In this document: in pieces, positions 46,683 through 57,345 of the stretch | How positions within the stretch are numbered: position 1 is the stretch's first letter | How the letters are laid out: every line of letters begins with the position of its first letter | DNA from: Diphasiastrum complanatum | Lineage: Eukaryota > Streptophyta > Lycopodiopsida > Lycopodiales > Lycopodiaceae | Direction of reading: 5' to 3' | Length of the DNA: 64,000 bases | Assembly (NCBI GenBank): GCA_029204225.1 | Contig: CM055100.1 | Coordinates: 16,770,169-16,834,168 of the forward strand | The notes under the pieces: generated by a model | Database searches by the model: none | What the model was told of the DNA's origin: nothing | Seen by the model: the letters and a program-made list of their open reading frames with translations, nothing else | Program-made: the position numbers and the translations under genes

Positions 46683-47977
46683 CCTTCTGGGTTTCAGTGT
46701 TCGGTAAAAGCGCCAGTTGTAAGGCCGCTTCAAAATTTTTAAGTTGGCACATAGTTGAGGGTCGTATCCCGGGACGCCAACGGTATGTCGTTGGGACCAT
46801 TCGGTCCGTGGCGCCAACGGTATGCTTTCGGGACCATTTGGTCCAGGAACTGGTTGTCTCCATATCTGTCGCGGCTTGTGGTTCTGAGTGTTCCTTGCAT
46901 GAACGTGAATGGGTTAAGCTCTTGGGGAACGGGCTCTAACCTGTCGGCTGAGTTGGATGGCTTGCTTGGGTGGAAGTTACCTGTTTATGGCTGTCCAGTC
47001 TGGCATGGCGCCAGGTTGGCTTCCAGCGCTCGTGACGAAGCTTTCAGTTGGTTAAGTCTGATGTAAGTCAGACCGCTTGCTTGGAATGGATGTTACTCGT
47101 TTGTAACGAAGCTTCGAGTTGGTTAAGTTTGATATATGTCGGGCGGCTTGCTTGGAGGGATGTCACCCACATCGGGACCCCCGATCTGGCATGGCGCCAG
47201 GTTGGATTTCAATGTTGGTTTTCGGAACTTCAAGTTGGTTAAGTCTGATCGTTGTTGGCGAGTTGGCTGCTTGTATGTCAAGTGAGTTTGGATGGCAAGA
47301 GTTGAAGGTTGGGAAGCTAAGTCGTGGTTTCCTTCTGGGTTTCAGTGTTCGGTAAAAGCGCCAGTTGTAAGGCCGCTTCAAAATTTTTAAGTTGGCACAT
47401 AGTTGAGGGTCGTATCCCGGGACGCCAACGGTATGCCGTCGGGACCATTCGGTCCGTGGCGCCAGCGGTATGCTTTTGGGACCATTTGGTCCAGGAACTG
47501 GTTGTCTCCATATTTGTCGCGGCTTGTGGTTCTGAGTGTTCCTTGCATGAACGTGAATGGGTTAAGCTCTTGGGGAACAGGCTCTAACCTGTCGGCTAAG
47601 TTGGATGGCTTGCTTGGGTGGAAGTTACCTGTTTATGGCTGTCCAATCTGGCATGGCGCCAGGTTGGCTTCCAGCGCTCGTGACGAAGCTTTCAGTTGGT
47701 TAAGTCTGATGGAAGTCAGACTGCTTGCTTGGAATGGATGTTACTCGTTTGTAACGAAGCTTCGAGTTGGTTAAGTTTGATGTATGTCGGGCGGCTTGCT
47801 TGGAGGGAAGTCACCCACATCGGGACCCCCGATCTGGCATGGCGCCAGGTTGGATCTCAATGTTGGTTTTCGGAACTTCAAGTTGGTTAAGTCTGATCGT
47901 TGTTGGCGAGTTGGCTGCTTGTATGTCAAGTGAGTTTGGATGGAAAGAGTTGAAGGTTGGGAAGCTAAGTCGTGGTT
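46683..47977. repeat. 648-bp tandem duplication
   Basis: The two units 46683-47330 and 47331-47977 both start CCTTCTGGGTTTCAGTG and both end AAGCTAAGTCGTGGTT. They are nearly identical apart from single-base changes. Each unit contains several diverged ~70-bp sub-repeats built on AGTTGGTTAAGTCTGATG and GGCTTGCTTGGA, plus GGCATGGCGCCAGGTTGG. The paired open frames (46755/47403, 46697/47324) are shadows of the repeat. An upstream TTATCAATAAAGTGGGATCC (about 46640-46660) looks like a polyadenylation region, so this may be part of a large LTR. Confidence 0.9.
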
Positions 47978-47999
47978 CCCGGCTCCCTTTGGGATGCCT

Positions 48000-50440
48000 G
48001 CGCTACATACATATGCACGGTGGACCAGTTCCGGAAAAATATTATAGGATAACCCATCAGGTCACGTGGCATGCAAAAGTTGAATGTCACTAAGGCAGGC
48101 CGGGCAGGACGGCAGGCAGCCTGGGGACATGTGTCGCGTGCAGAAGTTGGTCGCGGCCAAACTGGCCGTGCCACTAAGATACGAGGGCTGGCCACTCCTC
48201 GTGCTTTTGACGGAGTGGCGCATTGATGGTGTGTTTATTGCTCTGACAATTCACACCTTTTTGCCTTTGCTCCCTGTTGTGGCTCGTTCTGCCGCTTTGG
48301 GGCAGATTGGGGGCTTGGTTGGCTTCTGTGGTGGTCTGCTGCTGTCCCCTATTGTTTCTTTGCATGCTGGTTTTTCCGATTGCGCTTCCTTTCGTGGGTT
48401 TGGTTAGTTTGGTTTGTTCTGCGTTTTTTGGTGGTTTCTGCTCTTGTTCTTGGCTGGGTTTTTGTGGTTTTGTTTCCTTTCCGTTGTCTTGCCTTACTTC
48501 TATGTTCTCTGTGCCCGTTTTCTCTTTGTTAGTTCTGGCTCTGCCTAGCCTACTTTCTTTCACATTGAAGCTTTAACAGATATAACTTTAATCTGCTCCG
48601 CTGTTCTTCAATGTTTGAAAGCTATGGTGACATTTTTACTTCAATGTTAATAGCGTAGTTGAACATTGTTGATAAGACTTGATGACTATTTTTTAGTTGG
48701 CAATGAGATAAATTATCTGGTCTCTTTGATGAGGATGTTGTCCGGGTTTGGCTAGCAAACAGAGAGGCCGGTTTGTTCTATTAGTATTGATATATACTAT
48801 TTATTCTGTAACCACTAGTGTGGTTGGAAAAACTTATTGCAATAAACTAGGTTGTACCCTCCAAGAGTTCTACTCTAAAATGGGGTAGCTGATAGAAGTA
48901 GTCAGATGTGTTACTCTTCTACATAAGAAAAAAAAGACCTGTTGACTTTATTGTGCTGCTTCAGGCTAATTTGATCTATTGACTTTTGCTAGTGATGTTT
49001 GCTTGGTACAGAAGTAATTACATTTGGCTCTGCCTCAGTAAAGGAGAGCACTGTGTGACATCTTGTTACTTCACTAATGTTAATATGAATGGCCAGGTTT
49101 TGACATTCCTTGGTTTCTTTAATGAGATGTCAAAGATTTGATGTCATATCTGTCATTGATGGTGCTGCTGTCCGATTTGGTTAAAAAAATAAGTGGTTGC
49201 TGTGAAATATTGGTTTATTACTATTGTGAAAAAAACCATGTATGCTTTTAAAAATAGTTGGCTTTTTAGTCAACTTACATTTCGCTGTGTCTACTTTAAC
49301 ATATTTTGATGCAGCTTGTTAAAACATTAAAAAACAGATTATATACCGCAAAATAGCCTACTCTAAAATATGTTACTTAAACAGAATACTTACCACTAAG
49401 AGGTTTACTCTCAAATGTTGGTTAAAAAAGGTTCAGTGGTATAGTTTTCTATGGACACTCTGTAAGAGATCATTTTTAAGCCTTACTATGGGTTGGTTGG
49501 CTATTATGATCTTTTTCTTATAAGATCTAGAGCTTCACATTCACTTCTTCTATGAAATAACTCCTTCCATTATATGGTACATTGACCTATATGGATGTCT
49601 GAAAAAAAGAAGGCTGCTTTCCTTATATGTATTTTTTTAGAAAAGAGGTGTTTCTATCTCTAATAGGGATGCACTGTTATTCTGATGATTATACTGATGT
49701 AATAAGAAAACTTTGTTGTTATTCAATACTAGTAACAACATTGTTAGTAGTAAGCCTCAATAATGACATGTTGATTAAAACTTGGGCTTAAAAAGGAGAA
49801 TTTAAAAAAAAAAAAGGGAGATAAAAAGGAAAAAATCTACTGTCAGGTTGGATGGCTCACATATAATTTGTGATCCTACATGCTAGTGTTAAATTTGTAT
49901 ATGATACTGTATTTACAAATTACCTGGCTGAACCGCTTTTTACAGAGTATGGTGAATTTACCGATTCTATCCCATTTCTATCTGCCTGTTCACATGGTAT
50001 CTTCTGGTTACCAGCTTGGATTTTCTACTTGTACCTGCTGAGTTAATTATATATATAAAACAGAGTAAATAAATAAAATTTTTGCTAATAAGTATTTACA
50101 TATTTACATACTTACAAAAAGGGAAAAAAATTCCGACTCTTAAGGTACACTAGACGTGTGTTTTTAACGACTTCCAGTGTATGATGTGGTTCTTACTACT
50201 GTTTATTAATAAGTAATGGATTCTTTCTGTTGATTATGTCACTTTTTGAACTTTTTAAAAAGCATAAAATGTCACTGAATTTTTTTTTAAAAATTTCAAA
50301 ATTGTGAAGCCCATTCCAGTCCGCGTCAAACTGCGTGTCAGTCCGTGTCAAACTGTGCGCGTCAGACTGCCACGTGGCAATTTCTCATTGGTCCAAAAAA
50401 TCCCAAACTGTTGATTATGCTTTGTAAATGACATGTGAAA
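48000..50440. other. Spacer without recognisable genes
   Basis: It is GC-moderate up to about 48600, then strongly AT-rich. There are no coding motifs, and the frames at 48084-48576 have no family words. Confidence 0.5.
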
Positions 50441-50462
50441 ATGTCAAAGACTCCATTACGCA

Positions 50463-50585
50463 ATGGAAGGAGCCGGGCACAACCCATTCTGCCCGGTTCA
50501 GCTTTCCAAAAAAATTTAGGCTCGGCCCCTCCGGGCCTCGCCCAAATTTTACCGGGCAGAATGGCCTTTGCCCTGCTCCTTCCAT
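50463..50585. repeat. 123-bp foldback hairpin
   Basis: ATGGAAGGAGCCGGGCACAA at 50463 pairs with the sequence ending CTGCTCCTTCCAT at 50585, and CCATTCTGCCCGGT pairs with ACCGGGCAGAATGG. The pairing resumes after a bulge of about 11 nt (AAAATTTAGGCTCGGCCC with its partner). The arms are GC-rich in an AT-rich setting. The ORFs on both strands here are by-products of the symmetry. Confidence 0.78.
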
Positions 50586-51189
50586 AATACATTTTCTTTT
50601 ACTCACTTGTTCATGCTTTAACATTGCTGGTGTGGTCCTATAGATCTCATAGGACTATGGTGCTATTGACTTTTTCAGCGCCATAGTTGTTTAACGTAAT
50701 GGCTATTGGATTTACAACATACCTATGCGGACTTATTATTTTAATATTTGATTGGTTTTCTGATGCAGTAAAAAAAGAAATAGAACGTACTTTTTTTCGT
50801 TCATGTTAAAAACTCTGAATATATATATATATTGTAGTTCCCACAATAATTCCCCTATTTTTACTTTGGTTATTGTTGTGGATGGATGAAGGTGAGCACT
50901 CTCTCTTCAACATGGTTGTTTTATGGCAGATTCAGAAGACACCAGTTTTACGACTTGGTTATTTCATTTCGTATTGTTTTGTTCATTAGCAAACAATTTT
51001 GTACAGTTTAGTTTTGATAGATTCAAACACACACACTTTTTTTTGTTGGAGAGGAGTCCCCTCGTTCAGTCCAACTTTTTATGGCTTACTTTGCCATGTG
51101 TTTTGCTAATGATGCTTTTTCTGGTGATGTGTTTTCAGAGTTATACTTGGCATACTAATTTATTAAGCCTAGGGTATGTATCATCGCTT

Positions 51190-53221
51190 ATTGCCCCCTC
51201 CTTGGCGGCACAAGCCTTTATTGCATGTACAAAAGATTTCCATGACAAACTCCAAGAACTTGACCTTGCTACTCTCCAACCTTATCCTAATACTTCTCTT
51301 CTTCTTCTAACACAACTTTCTATTTCTGATTGGTGTAAACTATGACAACTTTCTCATAATTGCCCAAACTTGGTTCTTGAAAAACTCATTTCCATCCATG
51401 AGTCTCTTGCGTTACTTGAGGAAGCAGATGCAAAAGCCCAAGAGGATTTTGAGGTTTCGGCCTTTGATTATATGAAGAGATTTTAAACTTGCATGGGCTT
51501 GATTCCACTTCTAAATCTGCCCAAAAAGAACCCAAGTATGATGGCTCCTTCCATTTTAGCACTTCCAAACACAACCTGATTTCTTTGGAGGATTTATCCC
51601 ACGAAGAGGTTGAGACCGTCATGCAAAAATATTATCTTCCACCCCCTGCGGAAGTCTCCTCCTTTAAACCCAGTGAGGCTCCATTTTCTAACCATCTTAT
51701 GCCTGATAGGGTGTTTGAAGATCTTTTGAGAATTGTTGATAATAAATCTTGGTTGTTTGATAACTTTGCTGCGATGGCACCTATCTCAGCTGGCATGTGG
51801 ATAATTCTAGGGGACATAGATGGTGATCCAAAGAAGATTAAGGAGGCACATAAAAAGATGGCTATAGACGAACATTATATAATTGATAGCCATCTTCACC
51901 TTCCTGCCATGTTTGGAATGGATCAATTTGAACCTTCCAGATGCCCCTCTCCATGGCATCTTTTCAAGAGGAAAAATGTGTCAAGGCGAAAACAGTGAAA
52001 AAACAAAAAAAATACCTTGATGAGGCTTGGAACTTTCTCGCCCTTATATAAAATGTGACTGTGGGAGAAAGAATACCAAATGCAATGGGCAGATTTTATG
52101 GTTTGATCATGCCATTTGGCACATCCTCAATAACCTTGACCTCTTCATGCCTGGAGATAGCCTGAAAATTAAACTTTATACTTTTGTCATGTGGCTATCG
52201 TTCGAAGCAAAATTAATCATTAGAGCCTCTTTAGTGTTTATTTACTTTCGAGAGTTTATTATCAAAGGAATAAAAACTCTTGCTAAAAATACTAACGGCT
52301 GCTTGTTTCCCTCTATGAATGGAACATGTCTATCTTTTATTGAAAAAGCTTTAAAACCTCTTGCCTTCTTAAAAAAGAAAAATGATGATATTCCGTCTAA
52401 AAGTTTAAGAATTCCTTCTCGTAGAAAATTTGTAAGAGGTGGACGGTTTGTTTTTCGTGGAAGGACCCCAAGAGCTTTCAATGGACGACCACAAAAACAG
52501 CTCTCCCTTCTGTTGCTGAAACCGTTCTTCCCATCTGTCACCAACATTGCTACTCCTAGAAGCTCTAATGTCTCCTATGGCAGAGGAAGAGGAAGGTTTC
52601 AATCTCCTTATGTCAGTTCAGCAAAGGTTGCTAATGATTTTCTGATACATCACTTACTATATGATGATTGATGTGCAGGACCCTTTGATTGAAGAAGGTT
52701 AGGTATGCTCCATTTCCCACCTACCTCATGGAAGATAAAAACTAGTTAGAACGGCTCCCACAGATAAAAAATTTATTCACGTACTCTTTGTCAATAAATG
52801 TCTTGATAAATTTCCTTTTAAGACTTTTTTCATGAACTTTTAGACAGATTGTTGATTGATATAAAAGATGTTTGGGATATGATTAGGTTTGGCTGGAAAT
52901 TTTATGCCTAATTTAATTTCTTCTTTCTACAAACCTATGGACACATTCTGTCATTTCTATATGGAGTCAATCCCTTCATGCATCTGTTCTAATAGCAAAA
53001 GATTGGCCCCATCCGTACACAATACTTGGGGCCATGTCATTTCCTACAATCCGGACTTTGTTGTTAATTCATGGCTATGTGTTGAATTAAAAAAAAGGTC
53101 TTAATCATATTTCGAATCAGGACCCCAATATTTTTGTAGCCTTTGAGACAATTCAGGATGCTTGGCTTGAACTTGCTAACATTCTTGGATTTTATGAGAA
53201 TGTTGAGATTTATGCTAACAT
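51190..53221 (+). pseudogene. Unassigned gag-like coding stretch with RG-rich tail
   Basis: Plus strand. A frame from about 51190 (SLAAQAFIACTKDFHDKLQE) runs through one TGA (51343) to a TAA near 51485. It then shifts to 51489-51998 (EDLSHEEVETVMQKYYLPPP, NKSWLFDNFAAMAPISAGMW) and shifts again to 52027-52671. The last frame ends in a basic, RG-rich segment (RKFVRGGRFVFRGRTPRAF, then SYGRGRGRF). After about 200 bp of stops, 52889-53104 opens and, across an A-run frameshift, continues to about 53221 (FVAFETIQDAWLELANILGF). Codon-like constraint is evident because few stops occur over 2 kb. An RG-rich C-terminus suits a nucleic-acid-binding gag, for example of a DIRS-type or LTR element, but no RT or recombinase was recognised. 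It ends where a minus-strand Gypsy integrase begins. Confidence 0.5.
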
Positions 53222-54755
53222 TTTGGCGTTGGGTCTTTGGAAGTCCAACCACAAAATCCATAAATATACTTTTCCATCATTTTTGAGGGATATCTAGGAG
53301 ATGTAACAACCCTCCAGTCTTCAAGTGTTCAGCCATAAGACTCGACAAATGCCTTGAGTTTTGGCCAATGAAACTCTCTTCTGACCAAGTCCAAGTCCTG
53401 TGTATACCTGGATGACCTGCACAGGGAACGACATGACACTCATAAAGAATGCTCTTCTTTAACTCATCATTCGTTGGTACACAAATTTTTCCATTTTGAA
53501 ATAATAAACCACCTCAGATAGAAAACTGTTCTGCTATCTTTTTGTCTTTCCTAGGAACCTGAGACCCCTGTGAATAAATCTCTATTCCACTCTCATTTTT
53601 TTTTTCTATCTCCACCACCTTCCAGATGGGACCAAAATGAGAATCCAATTCAAACCTCCATCTCAGTGAAAGATATAGATCGGTGGAAATCTACGGGAAT
53701 GAAATTTCATTTAGTTCACCAATCCGACTAAGCACATCCGCAACTTGGTTAGAGCTGCCCTTGACATATCGGATCTCATGATCAAATTCTTGCATAAAAG
53801 CTCAGCCCAGCGAGCTTTACGACCCCTCAGATCACTCTGATTACAAAAGTACTTTAGATGCTGGTGATCTGTATACACTGTAAACTTTAGAGGCTGGTGA
53901 TCTGTATACATTATAAACTTTAGAGGCTGGTGATCTGTATACACTATAAACTTACTACCATAAAGGTAATGCCTCCAAGTTTTAAGTGCATGTATCCCGC
54001 AAATAACTCCTTCTCCTGAGTTGTGTAATGCAACTGAGACCTTGTGAGTTTCTTTCTTTCAAACGCCACGACGTAAGGTATATTTGGATTTGCGATCTAT
54101 AAAATAGGAGCAAAAGCAACCATTTGCTTGAGTTTCTGAAAGCAGTGGTTCAATTCATCATTTCACTCAAAAGGCTCACTAGGTTGACCTCTCTATTTCT
54201 TTTTGTTAACTCTGCCTTTAGTCAAATTATTTTAAGGTGCTGTCACTTTTGCATAATCTTCAATTGACTTACAAAAGATAACTATAAAACCGAGAAAAAA
54301 TGTAATGTCTCTAACTGTCTTCGGTATCGGGCCACTCAAACACTGTCTTGACCTTACTGTCATCAATCTCCAATCCACTACGGGTGATCTTATGATCGAG
54401 GTACAATAACTCATGCTTAAAGAACTCACATTTAGATTCCTTAGCATAAAGTTTCTCTCATCTGAGAATATCTAAGACAGTTTTAAGATGACTCAAATGC
54501 TCCTTAAGTTTCCTACTGTAGATGAGAATGCCATCTAAGAATATAACCACACACTTCCCTAGATATGGATGAAAAAGGTCATTCATCATTTGTTGGATTG
54601 TAGCTGGTGCATTTGTCAACCCAAAAGGAAGCACGAGAAATTCATAATGACCGAACCTCGTCCAAAAACCAGTCTTTTGCACATCATTCGGATGAATCCT
54701 AATTTGATGATATCCAGTTCTAAGATCTATCTTTGTGAAGTATTTAGGCAAAGAA
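53222..54755 (-). pseudogene. Ty3/Gypsy RT-RNase H-integrase fragment
   Basis: Minus strand. RT (54458-54751) reads [37 protein letters not shown] and [13 protein letters not shown], so the second catalytic Asp is Gly (FLDG rather than FLDD). Connection and RNase H follow in several frames, with YTDHQPLKF present three times in a row. Then come RKARWAELL and the integrase zinc region in broken form (ECHVVPCAGHPGIH). The integrase core start MDFVVGLPKTQR lies at about 53225-53261, where the fragment is cut. The pattern fits chromovirus-like Gypsy. RT is truncated at its N-terminus at 54755, next to a Copia LTR piece. The catalytic mutation and stops show it is dead. Confidence 0.88.
53851..53949 (-). 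repeat. 33-bp in-frame triplication in RNase H
   Basis: Three consecutive 33-bp units start at 53851, 53884 and 53917 (ACTTTAGAGGCTGGTGATC type). Each encodes 11 residues around YTDHQPLKF on the minus strand, so the RNase H signature is present three times. Being a multiple of three, the expansion keeps the frame. Confidence 0.93.
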
Positions 54756-54756
54756 T

Positions 54757-55030
54757 ATTTATTTTAAATAGCAATATTGACACAAATTTGAATGCAGAAC
54801 AAAAGAGCTGTTATCAGATTAAGTATAGCAAAATATACATGTCAATAATGCGGTAGAGCACAAGACAATAGTGGACGAAACCGCGTGCGCTACAAAGCTA
54901 ATTCAATCTGTAAAGGAATGAACCTATTACTGCCAAAGAAAGAATCAATGCGCAAGGCATCTACTTCGTCTATGTCTGATAAGCTTCTGATGCTATTATT
55001 TGACACACACTTCATCTTCAATCAACTGAG
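54757..55030 (-). repeat. Copia LTR fragment (same family as 3063-4189)
   Basis: The words GTTATCAGATTAAGTATA, GGTAGAGCACAAGACAATAG, GCTAATTCAATCTGTAAAGG and GAATCAATGC(G/A)CAAGGC appear in the same order as at 3085-3250. It is joined directly to the truncated Gypsy RT. Confidence 0.75.
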
Positions 55031-55599
55031 TACGCAAGTGGTATTCAATATATATACATAACGTTACAGGTGTGCAGATGAAGAAAGTACAAAGTGGATG
55101 TGCTATCTGTAGGAGATCGTGGGTGGCTGCTGTCGTTGTCAAATCCGTTAGCATAGTTGTATGGGATGAGCGTGAAAAGGCTGCGACGTCAGCCTTTGCT
55201 GAAGTAAACGTTGGTGAAACAAGTTTTATTCTAAGCTACTTCTCAGCAGATCTAGGTCTTCTGTGTTATCTAATTGCTATAGCCTATTTCCAATTTTGCC
55301 TCATAGAATTTTATGCTAGAGGACTTTTTGTCAAATGCTCTCTTACTTCGACCTGGGTTTTCCTTCTCACCAATTGAGTTTAATTCGACTTCTCTAGAAT
55401 CCATATCCACTACTTTATGATAGCTTTTTAAGTTGTGCTCTAAGCTCAGACATAGATTATAGAACGATGAGCATTTATCAGAGATAATAGGTTGTTTATG
55501 ATACTTTGTCCCGTCATATATTTCCAAGTAAATAGGGACTACTTCGTAGAGCTTCCACATAATGGTTGTCTTTATATATTACACTTCTGACCTATGTTG

Positions 55600-55930
55600 T
55601 AATTTGTTTAAGCATACAAAAAAATGAAACCGGTGTGCAAAATAAAGAGTAAACAACTGAACATGTTAAGACAACAATCAGACATTCAAGCATTGAGATC
55701 ATTCAATATGTGCATTCAAGCTACTATATTGTCAATGATCTTTTGCTAATAAGCGTTGTTGTGACAGACCCACATAGCGCGTCGGCACAAGAGAAACTAT
55801 GTCTCTCACGAGTAATATCAAATCGTCTCGCTTATTAGAAGACACCTTGGACATCGACTAGCAATTCTGTGCCTAGCTCACATTGGCGTTCAACCAAATT
55901 GATGTTCAACTGATTCTCTCAATTTCAATC
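55600..55930 (-). repeat. Copia LTR fragment (same family as 7090-7953)
   Basis: Between about 55640 and 55870 it shares GCGTCGGC(A/G), TCTCTCACGAGTA and CGTCTCGCTT with 7280-7340. It is probably the U5 side of the LTR whose U3 end is at 57333, with the ~190-bp repeats between them. Confidence 0.6.
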
Positions 55931-56084
55931 TGCTTATATGCATGGAGAGAGAAAATGGTTTAAGTTGATCAGAGGTTGCAAGAACTGCTGATTAACACAA
56001 TTCGTCACAAGAGTGTGCATTTCAAGCACTTATTCAAAAAATTATATCTCATAAACTATAATGAATCACATCAAATCCTTTGAT

Positions 56085-56760
56085 ATATGTGTTTTTCATT
56101 ATACATTTATCGATTAAAAATTTTGAGACCTTCATTTTGAGCAACTTATATGTAAGATATGATGTGTCAAACATGTGGGGGGTACTAATGAAACTTCAAT
56201 ATTTTCATATATGGGACTTCATTGTTGTGAATTTTACATTCAATTTTTAGCTTGTCTACTCTTAAAATCCTATATGATTATAGAGACATGCCTATTAAAA
56301 AAAAGTGAATTTGGAGATTTATAAAGATAGATACGTGCATTCAAAGCTACCCTTTTAAGTGTTGATAAAAATCACAAAAACTTGAAATATCATATATGAC
56401 TGTGTAATACCATGATTTTAACAATATTTTTTTGGTTTGTCTACTTTAAAAAGTATTATATGACCATAGAAACATGTGTCTCAATTTTTTTTCAATTTGG
56501 AGTTACATAGAGATAGATATATGCATCTAAAGTTACACATGTCAAGTGCTGAAAATTATTGAAAATTATTGTAAGGTGCTAGAAAGTTTCAACTCTTTTG
56601 GAGGTCTTTTACAACTCTTTCTTTGGCTATCTACTTTCAAAAATCATTTATGACCATAGAAACATGTCTATAAAAAAATTTAAATTTGGAGTCCTATAGA
56701 GATATTTACATGCACCTAAAGTTACCCATGTGGAGTGTTGAAAATTGAAGTTTTATTGGG
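56085..56760. repeat. ~190-bp tandem repeat, about four units
   Basis: Units recur near 56085, 56262, 56450 and 56640. Each has TGTCTACT(C/T)T, TATGACCATAGAAACATG, AATTTGGAG and AGTTAC with CATGT around a GTGTTGAAAA word. They are AT-rich, diverged and non-coding. A related unit lies inverted near 63660-63890. Confidence 0.72.
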
Positions 56761-56907
56761 ACAATTTGCCATCAATTGAGAGAGAGAAAATTTAATTCTT
56801 CCAATAACACAATGAAGAGTCAAGTCTAATTCCACATACAATTGAAAGATTGAAATTTCAATTATTTGATGGCATGTTATGTCTTCTCAAGTGATCAAGG
56901 GTTTTAT

Positions 56908-56958
56908 GCGCACTTTTGTGTGCCCACGCACAAAATGTGCTGAAAACAACTCTAGTGT
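56908..56958. repeat. Palindromic motif, left copy
   Basis: GCGCACTTTTGTGTGCCC with CACGCACAAAATGTGC forms a small hairpin, followed by AACTCTAGTGT. The same arrangement occurs in reverse orientation at 63283-63335. Confidence 0.65.
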
Positions 56959-56966
56959 TAAGCATG

Positions 56967-57333
56967 TCCCAACGGTATCCAGATTGTCTTCAACATCATC
57001 TGTACAAGGGTACATCCCTCTGGTACTTTTAGATTTCCTCTGTACCTGAAGCGTGAAGATCCGTCGTCTTTCGGTCTTCGTGTCTTCTTCGCCTTCGTAT
57101 CTTCTTTGGCCTTCGGCTTCGCCATTAAGCTCCTTTGGACCCACGAACATTTTATAGTCGCGTTTGTCTTTGTGTCTAGGTATTCTTCAATCCTCAAGCT
57201 TTTAACCTTCGTCTTCGGGTATCTTTCAGTCCTCAAAGCTCTGGTCTTTGTGTTTGGGCAATTCCCTTGCATTTGTTAGACATGAGCTCGAAAGCTAGCA
57301 AAGCTTTGTGGCTCGAAACATTTTGTTTCTTCA
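56967..57333 (-). repeat. Copia LTR U3 portion
   Basis: It ends with AAGCTAGCAAAGCTTTGTG and TTTTGTTTCTTCA at 57333, followed by the minus-strand polypurine tract CTGAGAGGAGGC. The interior is rich in CTTCG repeats, as in the related LTR ending at 7953. Confidence 0.65.
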
Positions 57334-57345
57334 GCCTCCTCTCAG

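Noticed and set aside
46697-48093. Overlapping plus-strand frames at 46.7-48.1 kb in matching pairs
   Set aside because: They are shadows of the 648-bp tandem repeat and its sub-repeats, with no protein family.
50362-50643. ORFs on both strands across the 50.5-kb hairpin
   Set aside because: Symmetric frames caused by the foldback; no family words.
55072-55377. 101-codon plus-strand frame, partly hydrophobic
   Set aside because: No recognised family, surrounded by LTR fragments, and overlapped by an equally open minus frame.
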